The position numbers were made by a program, and so were the translations under genes. DNA of 64,000 bases from Zygnema cylindricum (taxonomy: Eukaryota; Streptophyta; Zygnematophyceae; Zygnematales; Zygnemataceae): contig JBBHKE010003127.1 in NCBI GenBank assembly GCA_037447655.1, positions 1 to 64,000 of the forward strand, given 5' to 3'. How positions within the stretch are numbered: the stretch's first letter is position 1; every line of letters starts with the position of its first letter. The notes below the pieces were generated by a model that worked only from the letters and a program-made list of their open reading frames with translations, searched no databases and was not told where the DNA came from. Below are positions 54,574-64,000 of the stretch, in pieces.

Positions 54574-55536
54574 TGTTGTTTTCAAAGCTTTGTCCTCAGT
54601 AGATAGAGTTGTGAGGGGAGACTTAACACTTAGAACATTTTTGGATAAGTTTGATTTAATACTTACTTTAAATAGTGTGACACTGAAGTATTACTCTACA
54701 GTATTTTGAACGGTCATATAAGACACATGTTGGCACTTTAGAAAACTCAAAAAGTGCGGAATGGACGAAGACACATGTCGCCTATCGAACGGATGACTTC
54801 GGTAGATCGGGCCAACGAAAAATAAACCACACATCCGAGAACACAGTTGTGAAAGACAAATACCTGACGTCGGTTTTTATTAGGTTAACGCTTGAGATGC
54901 GAGTGCGGACCACAGGTTACGAGATGCCCCGTAAGCACCCTAGATATCCGTACGAAATCACCACAGCAGATTGGACATACTAGACGGATGCTGACTAAGC
55001 AAGCAACATTTTGAGTACAAAGTCAGATTGTAAATACCTGAAAAAATAGTTTTTGTTGGGTAGTGCTTTATCAAATAGTGTTTCACTATGTAGTTTTTAC
55101 GGTAGTTGCAATTAAGTTTTTGAAAGTACATTACAGTACCTTGTCGTACTACAGTACAGTTTTACGATTTAGGGTATTTTCACCTAATTGGCTAATGAGC
55201 AGAAAGAGCTCACTCAGATTATAAAGTTTAGGACTTATAACTATTTTGGTATGAAGTTTTGGGAATATGGGAAATTAATAGGCAGTTTTTGGGTAACTTG
55301 CAAATCTTATATCTTATGGTTTAGTGGGTCACTTATGTTGTAATTTTGGGAATAAACAGTATGTGAGCTAATCACCTTGTGTGCCAATTCTTGGGGTAGT
55401 TGGATTTGTGAGTCACGATTTACAGTTTGTCAAAAGGTGTTGTTTGTGTGGGATTATTGTAAAGCTTCTACTTAAGTATGTCTACTTCTACTACTACTAC
55501 TACATCTCCACCTGCACCAGTTGTCAGAGAACAACA
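54574..55536 (+). repeat. Element B 3' LTR (963 bp)
   Basis: TGTTGTTTTCAAAGC ... GAGAACAACA. Preceded by a weak polypurine tract TTTAGCGGAG. Contains ATG at 55478-55480 opening MSTSTTTTTSPPAPVVREQQ, the LTR-encoded gag start. Confidence 0.93.
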
Positions 55537-58500
55537 ATAACGAACAATATTTATTGTTAATGCACACAAAGAGAGTGAAAAAGAACTCTTAACCATGTTT
55601 CTATTACAAATTTGTGTTTGTGCTAACAAAGATATTTGCAATAAACAAAATGTATGGTTCGCCGTCACAAAAAGAGGTAAAAAAAACTATAAACCATGTT
55701 TCTAACAAAACTTTGTGTATGTGTTAACAACAATATTGGTAACAAACACTTTATATTGTTAGCGCCCACAAAAGTAGTTCAAAATAAACCCTGAAGCATG
55801 TATATAACTCAAATTTGTGTTTGGGCTAACAATTTTTTCTTGTAACAAACAACGTTTATTATTATGCTCACAAAATATGCCAAAAAACCCTAAACTATGT
55901 TTGCAACACAAAATTGTGTTTGCGTTAACAAAAAAAATATTAACGAACAAATTTTATTATTAACGCACACAAAGAGAGCTAAAAAAAACCCTAAAGCATG
56001 TTTCTATCACAAATTTGAGTTTGAGCTAAAAAATATATTTGTAACAAACAACGTTTATTGTTCGCGCTCACAAAAAGAGGTAAAAAAAATTCTAACCATG
56101 TTTGTAACACAACTTTGTGTTTGAGCTACAAGTAATATTGGTAACAAAGTCTTTATATTGTTAGCGCCCACAAAAATTGTTCAAATAAACTCTTAACCAT
56201 GTATATAACTCAAATATGTGATCACGCTAAAAATATTATCTTATAATGAACACCGTTTATTGTTCGCGTTCATAAAAATAGGTAAAATAAACTCCGAACC
56301 ATATTTGTAACACAAGTTTGTGTTTCCCCTTACAACAATATTGGAAGCAAACACTTCATATTCTTAGCACCCACAACAATAGTTCAAAATAAACACAAGC
56401 ATGTTTATAACTCAAATTTATATATGCGCTAACAATAATTTCTTGTAATGAACAACCTCTATTATTACGCTCATAAAACCGCGTAAAAAAAAACCCTTAA
56501 CTATTTTTGCAACACAAATTTGTGTTTGCCCTAACAACAATATTGATAACGAACAAAGTTTATTGTTAACACACACAAAGAGAGTGAAAAAGAACTCAAA
56601 ACCATGTTTTTGTTACAAATTTGACTGTGCGCTAACAAAGATATTTGTAACAAACACGTTTGTTGATTGCGCTCACAAAAAAAGGTAAAATAAACTCCGA
56701 ACCATGTTTGTATCACAACATTGTGTTTGCAATACCAACAATATTGGTAACAAACATTTTATATTGTTAGCCCCCACAAACTTAGTTCAAAATAAACTCT
56801 CAACCATGTTTATAACTCAAATTCGTGTTTGGGCTACATATAATTTCTTGTAACGACAACGTTTATTATTACGCTCACAAAAAATGGTAAAAAAAAACCC
56901 TAAACTATGTTTGCAACAAAAATTTGAGTTGCGTTAACAACAAAAATATTCACGAACAAAGATAATTATTAACTCACACAAAGAAAGTTAAAAAAAATCC
57001 TAAACCACATTTCAATCACAAATTTGAGTTTGGGCTAACAAAGATATTTCTAACAAACAAAATATATTTTTCGCGTTCATAAAAAGAGGTAAAATAAACT
57101 TGGAACCATATTTGTAACACAACTTTGTGTTTGTGCTAACAAGAATATTGGTAACAAACAATTTATATTGTTAGCGCTCACAAAAATAGTTCAAATAAAC
57201 TCTTAACCAAGTTTGTAACTCATATTTGTGTTTGCGCTAAATAAATTTTTTGTAACGAACAACGTTTATTATTACGCTCACAAAAATAGAAAAAAAAATC
57301 CCTCAATTATGTTTGCAACACAAATTTGTGTTTCCGTTACCAACAAAAATATTCACGAACAAAGTTTATTGTTAACACACACAAATAGCGTCAAAAAAAA
57401 CCTTAAACCATGTTAATATCATAAATTTGAGTTTTTGCTAACAAAAATATGTGTAACAAACAACGTTTATTATCCGCACTCACAAAAAGATATAGAATAA
57501 ACTTTGAACCATGTTTGTAACACAACTTTGTGTTTGCGCTACAACAATATTGGTAACAAACACTTTATATTGTTACAAACACTTTATATTGTTAGTGTTC
57601 ACAAAAATAGTCAAATAAACTCTCAACCATGTTTATAACTAAAATTTGTGTTTACGGTAACAACAATTTCTTGTAATGAACAACGTTTATTATTACGCAC
57701 ACAAAATCATAAAAAAAAAACGCATAACTATGTTTGCAACACAAATTTTGTGTCAACCACAAAAATTTCAACTAACAAAATTTATTGTTAACGCACACAA
57801 AGAGAGTCAAATAAAATCGTAAACCATGCTTCAATCACAAATTTCAGTTTGCGCTAGCAAGATACTTGTATCAAACAACGTTTATTATCCTCGCTCACAA
57901 AAAGACGTATAATAAACTGCGAACCATGTTTCTAACACAGCTTTGTGTTTGCGCTAACAACAATATTCGTAACATACACTTTATATTGTTATTGCTCACA
58001 AAAATAGTACAAACAAATTCTTAACCATGTTTACAACTCAAATTTGTGTATAAGCTAACAATAAATACTTGTAACAAACAACGTTTATTATTACACTCAC
58101 AAAAACAATAAATATAAATCATACACTATGTTTGCAACACAAATTTGTGTTTGCGTTAACAACAAAAATATTAAAAACAAAGTTTTTGTTAACGCGCACA
58201 AAGAAAGTTAAAATAAACACTAAACCATATTTATAACTCAAATTTGAGTTTGCGCTAACAATAATTTATTGTAACGAACAACAAATAATATTACGCTCAC
58301 AAAAAAAATAAAAAATAACCCTAAACTATGTTTGCAACACAAATTTGTGTTTGCGTTAACAACAAAAATATTAACAAACAAAGTTTATTGTTAACGCACA
58401 CAAAGAGAGTTACAAAAATCAATAGACCATGTTTCTATCACAAATTTGAGATAATGCTTACAAATGTATTTGTAACAAACAACGTTAATTGTTCGAGCTC

Positions 58501-59303
58501 ACAAAAAAACGTAAAATAAACTTCTAACCATGTTTGTAACACAACTTTGTGTTTGCGCTAATAACAATATTTGTAACAAATTTTTTATATTGTTAGTGCT
58601 CACAAAAATAGTTCAAATATAATCTCAACCATGTTTGTAAGACAAATTTGTGTTTGCGCTAACAATAATTTCATGTAACGAACAACGTTTGTTATTACGC
58701 AGACAAAACAGTAAAAAAAAACCCTCAATTATGTTTGCAACACAAAAATGTGTTTGCGTTAATAACAAAAATATTAACGAACAAAGTTTATCGTTAACAC
58801 ACACAAGGAAAGGGTAAAATAAACACTTAACAATGTTACTTTCACAAATTTGAGTTTGCACTAACAAAGATATTTGTAACAAACAACGTTTAAACTCTGA
58901 ACCATGATTATAACACAACTTCGTGTTTCCGCTAACACCAATATTGGTAACAAACACTTCATATTGTTAGCGCTTACAAAAATAGTTCAAAATAAACCCT
59001 CAACCATGTTTATAACTAAAATTTGTTTTTGTGCTTGTAACGAACAACGTTTGTTATTACGCTACCAAAAACAATAAAAAACAAACCCTCAACTATGTTT
59101 GCATCACAAATTTGTGTTTACGTTAAAACTAAAAATATTAAAAAACAAAGTTTATAGTTAACGCACACAACAAGAGTTAAAAAAAACATTAAACCATGTT
59201 TCTATCACAAATTTGAGTTTGCGCTAACAAAAATATTTGTAACAAACTACGTTTATTGTTTCGCTCACAAAAAGAGGGAAAATAAACTCCGTACCATGTT
59301 TGT
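55537..59303 (+). repeat. Satellite array, forward, tetramer higher-order repeat (~400 bp)
   Basis: Monomers of ~100 bp in the order a (ATAACTCAAATTTGTGTTTG), b (GCAACACAAATTTGTGTTTG, AACGCACACAAAGAGAG), c (CTATCACAAATTTGAGTTTG, CTCACAAAAAGAGG) and d (GTAACACAACTTTGTGTTTG, ACACTTTATATTGTTAGCGC). Type a recurs near 55797, 56196, 56397, 56802, 57204, 57624, 58022, 58223, 58627 and 59003; most steps are ~400 bp and some ~200 bp (two monomers lost). One d unit has an internal duplication of TTACAAACACTTTATATTG (57570-57600). It ends at an abrupt junction with Copia-A integrase. Confidence 0.92.
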
Positions 59304-60030
59304 TATTAAAATAATTAGCGCATTTAATTGCCTTTACCCATAAACATTTTCTTATTTTCTTATATGTCAGCATGCTTCGGGCCCTATCACTTAATGTCCG
59401 ATTTAATCTCAGAGCTACACCATTTTGTTCCCCTTTCATTGAGACAATATTTTGGTGTTGAACTCCCTCCTCTTTTAGAAAATTCACAAACTAATTAGAA
59501 GTGTATTCCCCCGCATTATTACTCCTCACTCTCTTTATAGGAGTCTCATAAAGCTTCTCATTCCATGTGTTATACTATTTAAAATAAGGTGGTGCTTCAA
59601 ATTTTGCTTTCACGAAATAGATTGTGGAATACCTAGACCAGTCAACTGTAATTGTAAGCATAAATCTCTTTCCTCCAACTGATGGCACTTTGGCCGGTCC
59701 CCATATGTCAGTATTAACTAGATCTAGGACTTTTCTCCTTAATAAGTATCAGTTTTTGGGAAAGGCAATCTGTGGGTCTTACCTTGAGCAAATCCATTAC
59801 AGTCATCCAAAGTCTCATTATCCCAAACTGAATTCCCTCAACTACTCCCATCTTTTATATTTGTTTTAGCCTATTTAGATGTATATGTCCTAATCGTTTA
59901 TGCCAAATCATCAAGTCATTTTCACCGGCATAGTAAACCCCGTTCTTTCCATTACTCAAATTCAGCCTAAACATTCCTTGGCTACCCTTTTGAGCTGTGA
60001 AATATACTCTATCTTTATAGCTAGCTATAA
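59304..60030 (-). pseudogene. R3 integrase remnant
   Basis: NVSGL-type blocks: DDLA..TIRTYTSK (decayed zinc region), ETLDDCNGFAQGKTHRLPFP, then QLTGLGIPQSIS, and at 59224-59487 MNFLKEEGVQHQNIV, NGVALRLNRTLSDRARSMLT and VKAIKCANYF. The catalytic Glu of ERLN is Leu (ALRLN). Many stops. It breaks off at ~59304 in the middle of integrase. Confidence 0.82.
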
Positions 60031-60450
60031 AGACTCATTTGTTGGTACTAGTCTCAAAACCTTTATCATCTAAAATTGACGTAGAGATAAGGTTTTTATT
60101 CAGCTGTGGAATGAAAAGAACATCTGAGAAAGTGACTATTGATGTCTTACCTTTCTCTAAGACTTTCATATCCACAAATCCCACGAAGCTAGTGGTTACT
60201 ACTCTCGTATCTCTATACTCTATCTCAACAGTAAGGATCTTTTTTCATTTAGGTAAATATTTGTTTCTCTCTACACATAAGCATAGAGGCACCAAAGTCA
60301 ATATTCAACCTCTTTTGGGAGCTTCTTTCACTCTCCCAAAGGCACACTTCTGCATCCTTGGAATCTCCATCTCGGCTTTCATCTCCAACTTTAGTAAAGT
60401 TCTCCATCATCTTGATCAGATTCCTCTCTCGTGACTTCTGTTATCACAAG
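60031..60450 (-). pseudogene. R3 protease remnant
   Basis: RRLNIDFGASMLMC (~60275-60315) corresponds to the WIVDSGAS block with DSG changed to DFG. Frames are broken throughout; the region also holds an end-of-gag KAEMEIPR block near 60365. Confidence 0.75.
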
Positions 60451-61475
60451 TGCCTTTTTCTTTCTTCCGGCTGATCCGCCGATCTTCCGTTCCTTAATTC
60501 TTACCTCCGTCAATCTAGTACACTCTGCCATGTTATGTCAGAGCTTCTTACAAAAGTGACAAAGCCCTTTTGGAGGCCAAGATCTAGATCCATCAGATTG
60601 GTTTCCTTTGCTTCCTCCACCAAAGTTTCCATAAGGTTTTTTGAAATACTTATTCCGCCAGTGAGGTCCTACATCTAATGCTTGAAAATTTTTGCCTCCT
60701 CTCCGAATCTTTTTTTCCCAAACCAAATTCATCTTAACAACGGAATTCCAAATCAATCTATTGTTAAGAAAATCCTGAACCTTGTTAACGATATTCTCAT
60801 AATCATCCGATAGTCTCATGAGCAAAATATTCACCTTTTCTTTTTCGGTCTCTTGTTTTCTAGCACTTTCCAACTCTATAAACAATCTTGACAAATCATT
60901 ACAAAAGTAAAACATCTTTCCTCCTTTGCAAACATATGGTTGCAGCTTCTGGTCAGCCAAGTGTTGTTGCTGAGTCGTTCCACTTCGAAAATATTTACAA
61001 AAAACTGTCACAAATCGGTCGTCTTCTCCACATTTAGGTGGGGGGTACCGATGCCTTCAGTAAGACACTCGAGAATAAAATAAGTTGCCACTGTGTTGAT
61101 AAAATCCTAAATTTCAATATCATTGGCCTTTGTTTTTGGAACAACCCCTACTGGTAGGGATCCAATAGCTATCGGTGTAATCGGTGTGAGTTTTTCTTTT
61201 CTTTTCTCTTTCACTTTGTCCAACACGATACTCTCTTCATCATCATCTACCTCTTGTGCCTACATTGATCCTCTAGAGAATTTGACTACTCCTAAACTTG
61301 GTAGAACTTCCAGATTTGCAAATGGCCGCCTCACACAACCACAAACAATGCCCCATAGACTTTTTTCAAAAATAGCACCTCTCATCAAAGTTTTCCAGTA
61401 TATGAACCCCGTTCAATTGAAAATGGGCACAGTAGAGGGTGGGCCCATAATTTTTAGCTCTGTGACCTCCATTGG
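60451..61475 (-). pseudogene. R3 gag
   Basis: The start region reads MEVTELKIMGPPSTVPIFN then a stop. Also seen: FIYWKTLMRGAIFEKSLWG, VKEKRKEKLTPI, and the open block 60538-61011 (SGTTQQQHLADQKLQPYVCK, MFYFCNDLSRLFIELESARK, LMRLSDDYENIVNKVQDFL). The knuckle reads CHFCKKL, a stop, then HNMAEC (~60525-60560), so the Gly is lost to a stop. The gag start at ~61471 again lies inside the LTR end. Confidence 0.82.
61438..61452 (-). promoter_or_regulatory. R3 primer-binding site for half-tRNA(iMet)
   Basis: The minus strand reads ATTATGGGCCCACCC-type sequence: TTATGGGCCCACC is exact, with the first two bases changed from GG to AA. Confidence 0.75.
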
Positions 61476-62100
61476 CCCACAGAGTATCCAGCTTACAAGA
61501 AGCCTTTAGGATTAAATTTGCGCTTTTGACTTTCAAACCAAATAAAAGCCAACCGGTCAAACAATAGTTCTAACAGCTTTTTCCCTATGAGGGCCCGACT
61601 TCTTTGAGTTAGACACAAAAAAAATCTCTAAATTTGCTCCACTGAGTAATAAGTTATGGGTTGCAAAGATGACTATTTGTCCAAAAGGTCACCTGGAGAG
61701 AAGCGCCTCAAAAACAACTATGCCCCTAAACCTTCTACTCTTACCTACCTTCTATTAAACCCTAGACCAATCAGAGGAGTGTACTGTACTTGAAGGTACA
61801 ATATCCAATCTACTTGTACGGCCATTGTACAACATGGCGTTCTAGGTCAAGCTCGTCAGCTCGAGAGCCATAGTTGCTGTTCCTGTCTTCTCTGGTGTTC
61901 AGTGGTATGGCGCCACGTGGCATTGCGTGAATCTGTCTCCGAAATCCGCCAAAAGGTCATTCTGGGTTGGCGGCTGTAGTAGTGATCGTTCGATCTAGGT
62001 ATTTTATACGGTCGGGATGGTGTCCGTGTGTTTTGTTGATTACATGTGCCATTTCGTCAGTTTTGTTTAGTTAAATTTAGTTAAATGAATTTGCTGCCCT
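61453..62100 (-). repeat. R3 5' LTR, truncated (~648 bp)
   Basis: Same subfamily as 11290-12092: GGCGCCACGTGGCAT, GTACGGCCATTGTAC, TAGACCAATCAGAGG-type CCAAT box. The U3 start (~350 bp, including the tRNA-like module) is missing. It meets R4 RNase H at 62101-62104. Confidence 0.85.
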
Positions 62101-62103
62101 GTT

Positions 62104-62670
62104 ACAAAGACTTGACCCACATTAATTCTTCTACAGCAGAGCAATAAGCCATGTACTCAGCCTCCATGGTGGACTAAGCAATGACCTTTTGCTGCTTGCT
62201 GCTCCAGCAGCAAGCCCCATCACTCACACACAATACATATCCAGATGTGCATCTCCTCATAGGAGCATCCCCATAGCTGGCATCACTCCAAGTGGTGATG
62301 TCAGTATTTTTCCCACCCAAATGCAACCATAAATCCCTAGTTCCTATGAGATATCTAAAGACTCTCTTAGCTGCCTACCAATCTTTCTTAGTGGGAGCAT
62401 TCAGACTCCTACTTAGTACTCCTACAGCTGCGGCTATGTCCGGACGGGTACAATTCATAAAATATATTAGGCTGCCCACTACTTGTCTATAAGGGATGGT
62501 CTGCATAAATTTTTTCTCTTCCGGGCTTACCTCATCATCTAAGATTATAACTCCCTCTTCCTCACTCCCCTCACTTCCCTTCTTTAAATCCATAGGAGCG
62601 ATACAACTATTAGCCTTGTCCATTTGGAATTTTTCTAACATGTTTCCAATGGCCTCTTTTTGAGTTAATC
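62104..62670 (-). pseudogene. R4 end of RT and RNase H, N-terminal two thirds
   Basis: MLEKFQMDKANSCIAPMDLK, PYRQVVGSLIYFMNCTRPDI, LSRSLNAPTKKDW (62375-62641), a TAG, then RVFRYLIGTRDLWLHLGGK, TWSDASYGDAPMRRC, CCWSSKQQ and STMEAEYMA. Active-site residues are kept in the surviving part. It shifts frame from the RT block near 62670. Confidence 0.87.
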
Positions 62671-62673
62671 TGA

Positions 62674-63621
62674 TTATCTCTCTCTGTCCCTTTCTACCTG
62701 AATTCCCAAAATATACCTTGCTTCTCCCATATCCTTCATCTCAAATCTTCCTTTTAAATCATTTTTCAACTTATTTATTTTATCCATAGATTTACTTAAA
62801 ACAAGCAAATCATCGACATAAATTGCAATAAAAATAATTCCTTCCTCATCTTCAAACAAATATATAGAGTGATCTGAGCTGATATGAATATATCCCAAAC
62901 CTGTAAGAAACTCATCGACCTTCTTAATCCATTGCCGGGGCGCCTGTTTCAGCCCATACAAAGATTTGATCAATCGGCATACCTTGCTTTCCTCCCCTTG
63001 CTCCACAAATCCTTCGGGCTGTCGCATAAAAATTTCCTCTTCCAACTCTCCATGTAGGAAGGCCGTCTTGATGTCTATCTGATGCACTTCCATGTCTTCT
63101 GCTGCCGCCATACTGAGAAGTATCCGAACCGAAGGAAACCTGACGACCGGAGTAAAAGTCTCCTCGTAGTCAATTCCCTCTTTCTGGGTAAATCCCTTCG
63201 CCACTAACCGAGCCTTGTAGCGCTCAATGGTGTTATCCGGGTTGAGTTTCAGCTTAAATACCCACTTACACCCAATTGGCTTCCTGTCAGGAGGACAATC
63301 CACCAATTCCCATGTATCGGCCGCCATAATTGAGGCCATCTCCTCATTTATGGCTGTTTTCCACCGGTTTCTTTCAGGACAAGTCATTGCCTCATTATAA
63401 GTTTGAGGTTCATCGGGGTGAGACAGTTTGGTTACCTTATTGTTAACTTGTCTCTCTTGCAGTCTTTTGCTGCTTCTTCTTCCTCCCTCAAACTCGGTTG
63501 CCGGAATAGATGGTTCTCTTGGATTTTTCCGAACAGTTTCTACTTCTCCCCTATCCCTTGATTCCGGGTCGATTTCCACCACGTTTTCCGCTTCGGTTGG
63601 AGATAATACAAGGGGTTCCAC
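62674..63621 (-). CDS. R4 reverse transcriptase open frame (315 codons)
   Basis: The longest clean copia coding block in the window. It contains the linker [90 protein letters not shown] (first catalytic Asp), KSLYGLKQAPRQW, FIAIYVDDLLVLSKSMDKIN (YVDD) and GEARYILGIQVERDRER. All RT signature residues are present. The polyprotein continues upstream after one TAG near 63641 and breaks downstream at a frameshift. Not an independent gene; annotated as CDS only because it is open. Confidence 0.88.
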   Translation of the reverse strand: MEPLVLSPTEAENVVEIDPESRDRGEVETVRKNPREPSIPATEFEGGRRSSKRLQERQVNNKVTKLSHPDEPQTYNEAMTCPERNRWKTAINEEMASIMAADTWELVDCPPDRKPIGCKWVFKLKLNPDNTIERYKARLVAKGFTQKEGIDYEETFTPVVRFPSVRILLSMAAAEDMEVHQIDIKTAFLHGELEEEIFMRQPEGFVEQGEESKVCRLIKSLYGLKQAPRQWIKKVDEFLTGLGYIHISSDHSIYLFEDEEGIIFIAIYVDDLLVLSKSMDKINKLKNDLKGRFEMKDMGEARYILGIQVERDRER

Positions 63622-63639
63622 ATTTGGGTCCTTCTCGAT

Positions 63640-64000
63640 CTAATCCGTACCTGCAAGATCATCATCTTCTTGAAATCCTGGATAGTTAGGAAGATCAAAG
63701 TCATCAGAATTTTCTGACTCAAATCTGATCTTGACTGTCCTTGTATGCTTAAAGGGATCAATAGATTTTCCTTCATCCATAACCACTAGATGCTTCACTA
63801 GAATAATATCCTCTCTTTTGAGATCATAGACTCTATATCCTTTTACATCTTCATCATATCCTAGTAGATATCCTGGTTTTCCTTTTGGGTCTAACTTCCA
63901 GTTTGACCGATCTGTGTCTAAACTGAACACTTGACTACCGAAAACCTTTAAGTGTGAAACATCTGGTTTTCGGCCTGTCCATCTCTCATAAGGTGTTTGG
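63640..64000 (-). pseudogene. R4 integrase C-terminal region (partial)
   Basis: TPYERWTGRKPDVSHLKVFG, VFSLDTDRSNWKLDPKGKPG, YLLGYDEDVKGYRVYDLKRE and the acidic linker NSDDFDLPNYPGFQEDDDLA, one open frame from the window edge to a TAG near 63641. The catalytic core would lie beyond position 64000. Confidence 0.88.

Larger units (their letters stand above)
49486..55536 (+). mobile_element. Element B: second copia family, 6051 bp
   Basis: 5' LTR 49486-50445 (960 bp), 3' LTR 54574-55536 (963 bp), TGTTGTTTTC ... ACAACA, with perfect ATAAC duplications (49481-49485 and 55537-55541) in satellite DNA. Internal region 4.13 kb in the order gag-PR-IN-RT-RH. LTR sequence is unrelated to Copia-A over most of its length. 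Primer site AGTTATGGGC is a shortened version of the same half-tRNA site. All genes are broken, but boundaries are intact. Confidence 0.95.
59304..62100 (-). mobile_element. R3: reverse Copia-A element truncated at both ends
   Basis: The minus strand runs from a 5' LTR fragment (62100-61453) through primer site, gag, protease and integrase to 59304, where integrase stops in satellite. RT and RNase H are missing. The LTR is the subfamily of R1. Heavy decay. Confidence 0.88.
62104..64000 (-). mobile_element. R4: reverse Copia-A element, best-preserved pol, runs off the window
   Basis: From right to left: integrase C-terminal region, RT and the first two thirds of RNase H, cut at 62104 (ELMWVKSL) by the junction with R3's LTR. 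Its 5' half lies beyond 64000. Few stops compared with the other elements, so it is probably the youngest copia insertion seen here. Confidence 0.9.

Noticed and set aside
57228-58957. Repeated small proteins (for example MFATQICVCVN-type) in the satellite
   Set aside because: They recur because the monomer repeats; both strands give similar short frames.

Overview
This is a 64 kb stretch of repeat-filled eukaryotic DNA, almost certainly nuclear DNA of a plant. No intact host gene can be supported. The best clue to the host is the primer-binding site of the main retrotransposon family. It matches GGTTATGGGCCCACC, the exact complement of the anticodon arm of a plant-type initiator methionine tRNA (animal initiator tRNAs would give ...CCAG). 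A second element type carries the usual plant site TGGTATCGGAGCCA, complementary to the 3' end of the same tRNA. Half-tRNA priming and an unusual non-LTR reverse transcriptase remnant make a non-flowering land plant or streptophyte alga plausible, but this is inference.

Layout. 1-2.8 kb: simple and low-complexity repeats (GA, CCCT, GGGATT, a diverged tandem repeat, about 900 bp of ATT-type sequence). 2.8-9.4 kb: no gene, but three well-bounded non-autonomous DNA transposons: a 707 bp TAA-flanked element, a 208 bp TA-flanked mariner-like MITE, and an 1098 bp TAA-flanked foldback-like element with arms of about 500 bp. 9.4-11.3 kb: broken non-LTR reverse transcriptase interrupted by an LTR fragment. 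11.3-37.4 kb: nested Ty1/copia elements of one superfamily (called Copia-A here). Reverse element R1 was split by forward element E1 (12093-24019, duplication TCTGT). E1 was itself hit by two solo LTRs and a shortened gag-bearing element, E3. Reverse element R2 and forward element F2 follow. 37.4-44.4 kb: a reverse-strand gag-protease region (G) of an unclassified retroelement, carrying a complete 515 bp TRIM/SMART element whose two 229 bp LTRs each hold a tRNA gene-like cloverleaf. 44.4-45.8 kb: the 3' end of another Copia-A element. 45.8-59.3 kb: an AT-rich satellite of ~100 bp monomers in higher-order units of two or four. Within it are a ~900 bp direct duplication, an inverted block, and a second copia family (element B, 49486-55536, duplication ATAAC). 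59.3-64 kb: two truncated reverse Copia-A elements; the last (R4) has the best-preserved reverse transcriptase and runs off the window.

How the parts fit. The coding material is gag (with CCHC knuckle), aspartic protease, integrase, reverse transcriptase and RNase H, nearly all broken by stops, frameshifts or later insertions. The most interesting signals are in the non-coding control regions. The Copia-A LTRs share an antisense tRNA-like module, a GTAC-rich promoter block, a TATA-proximal WRKY-box-like palindrome, and a series of small leader hairpins with compensatory changes. In both copia families the gag reading frame begins inside the LTR and runs through the primer-binding site.
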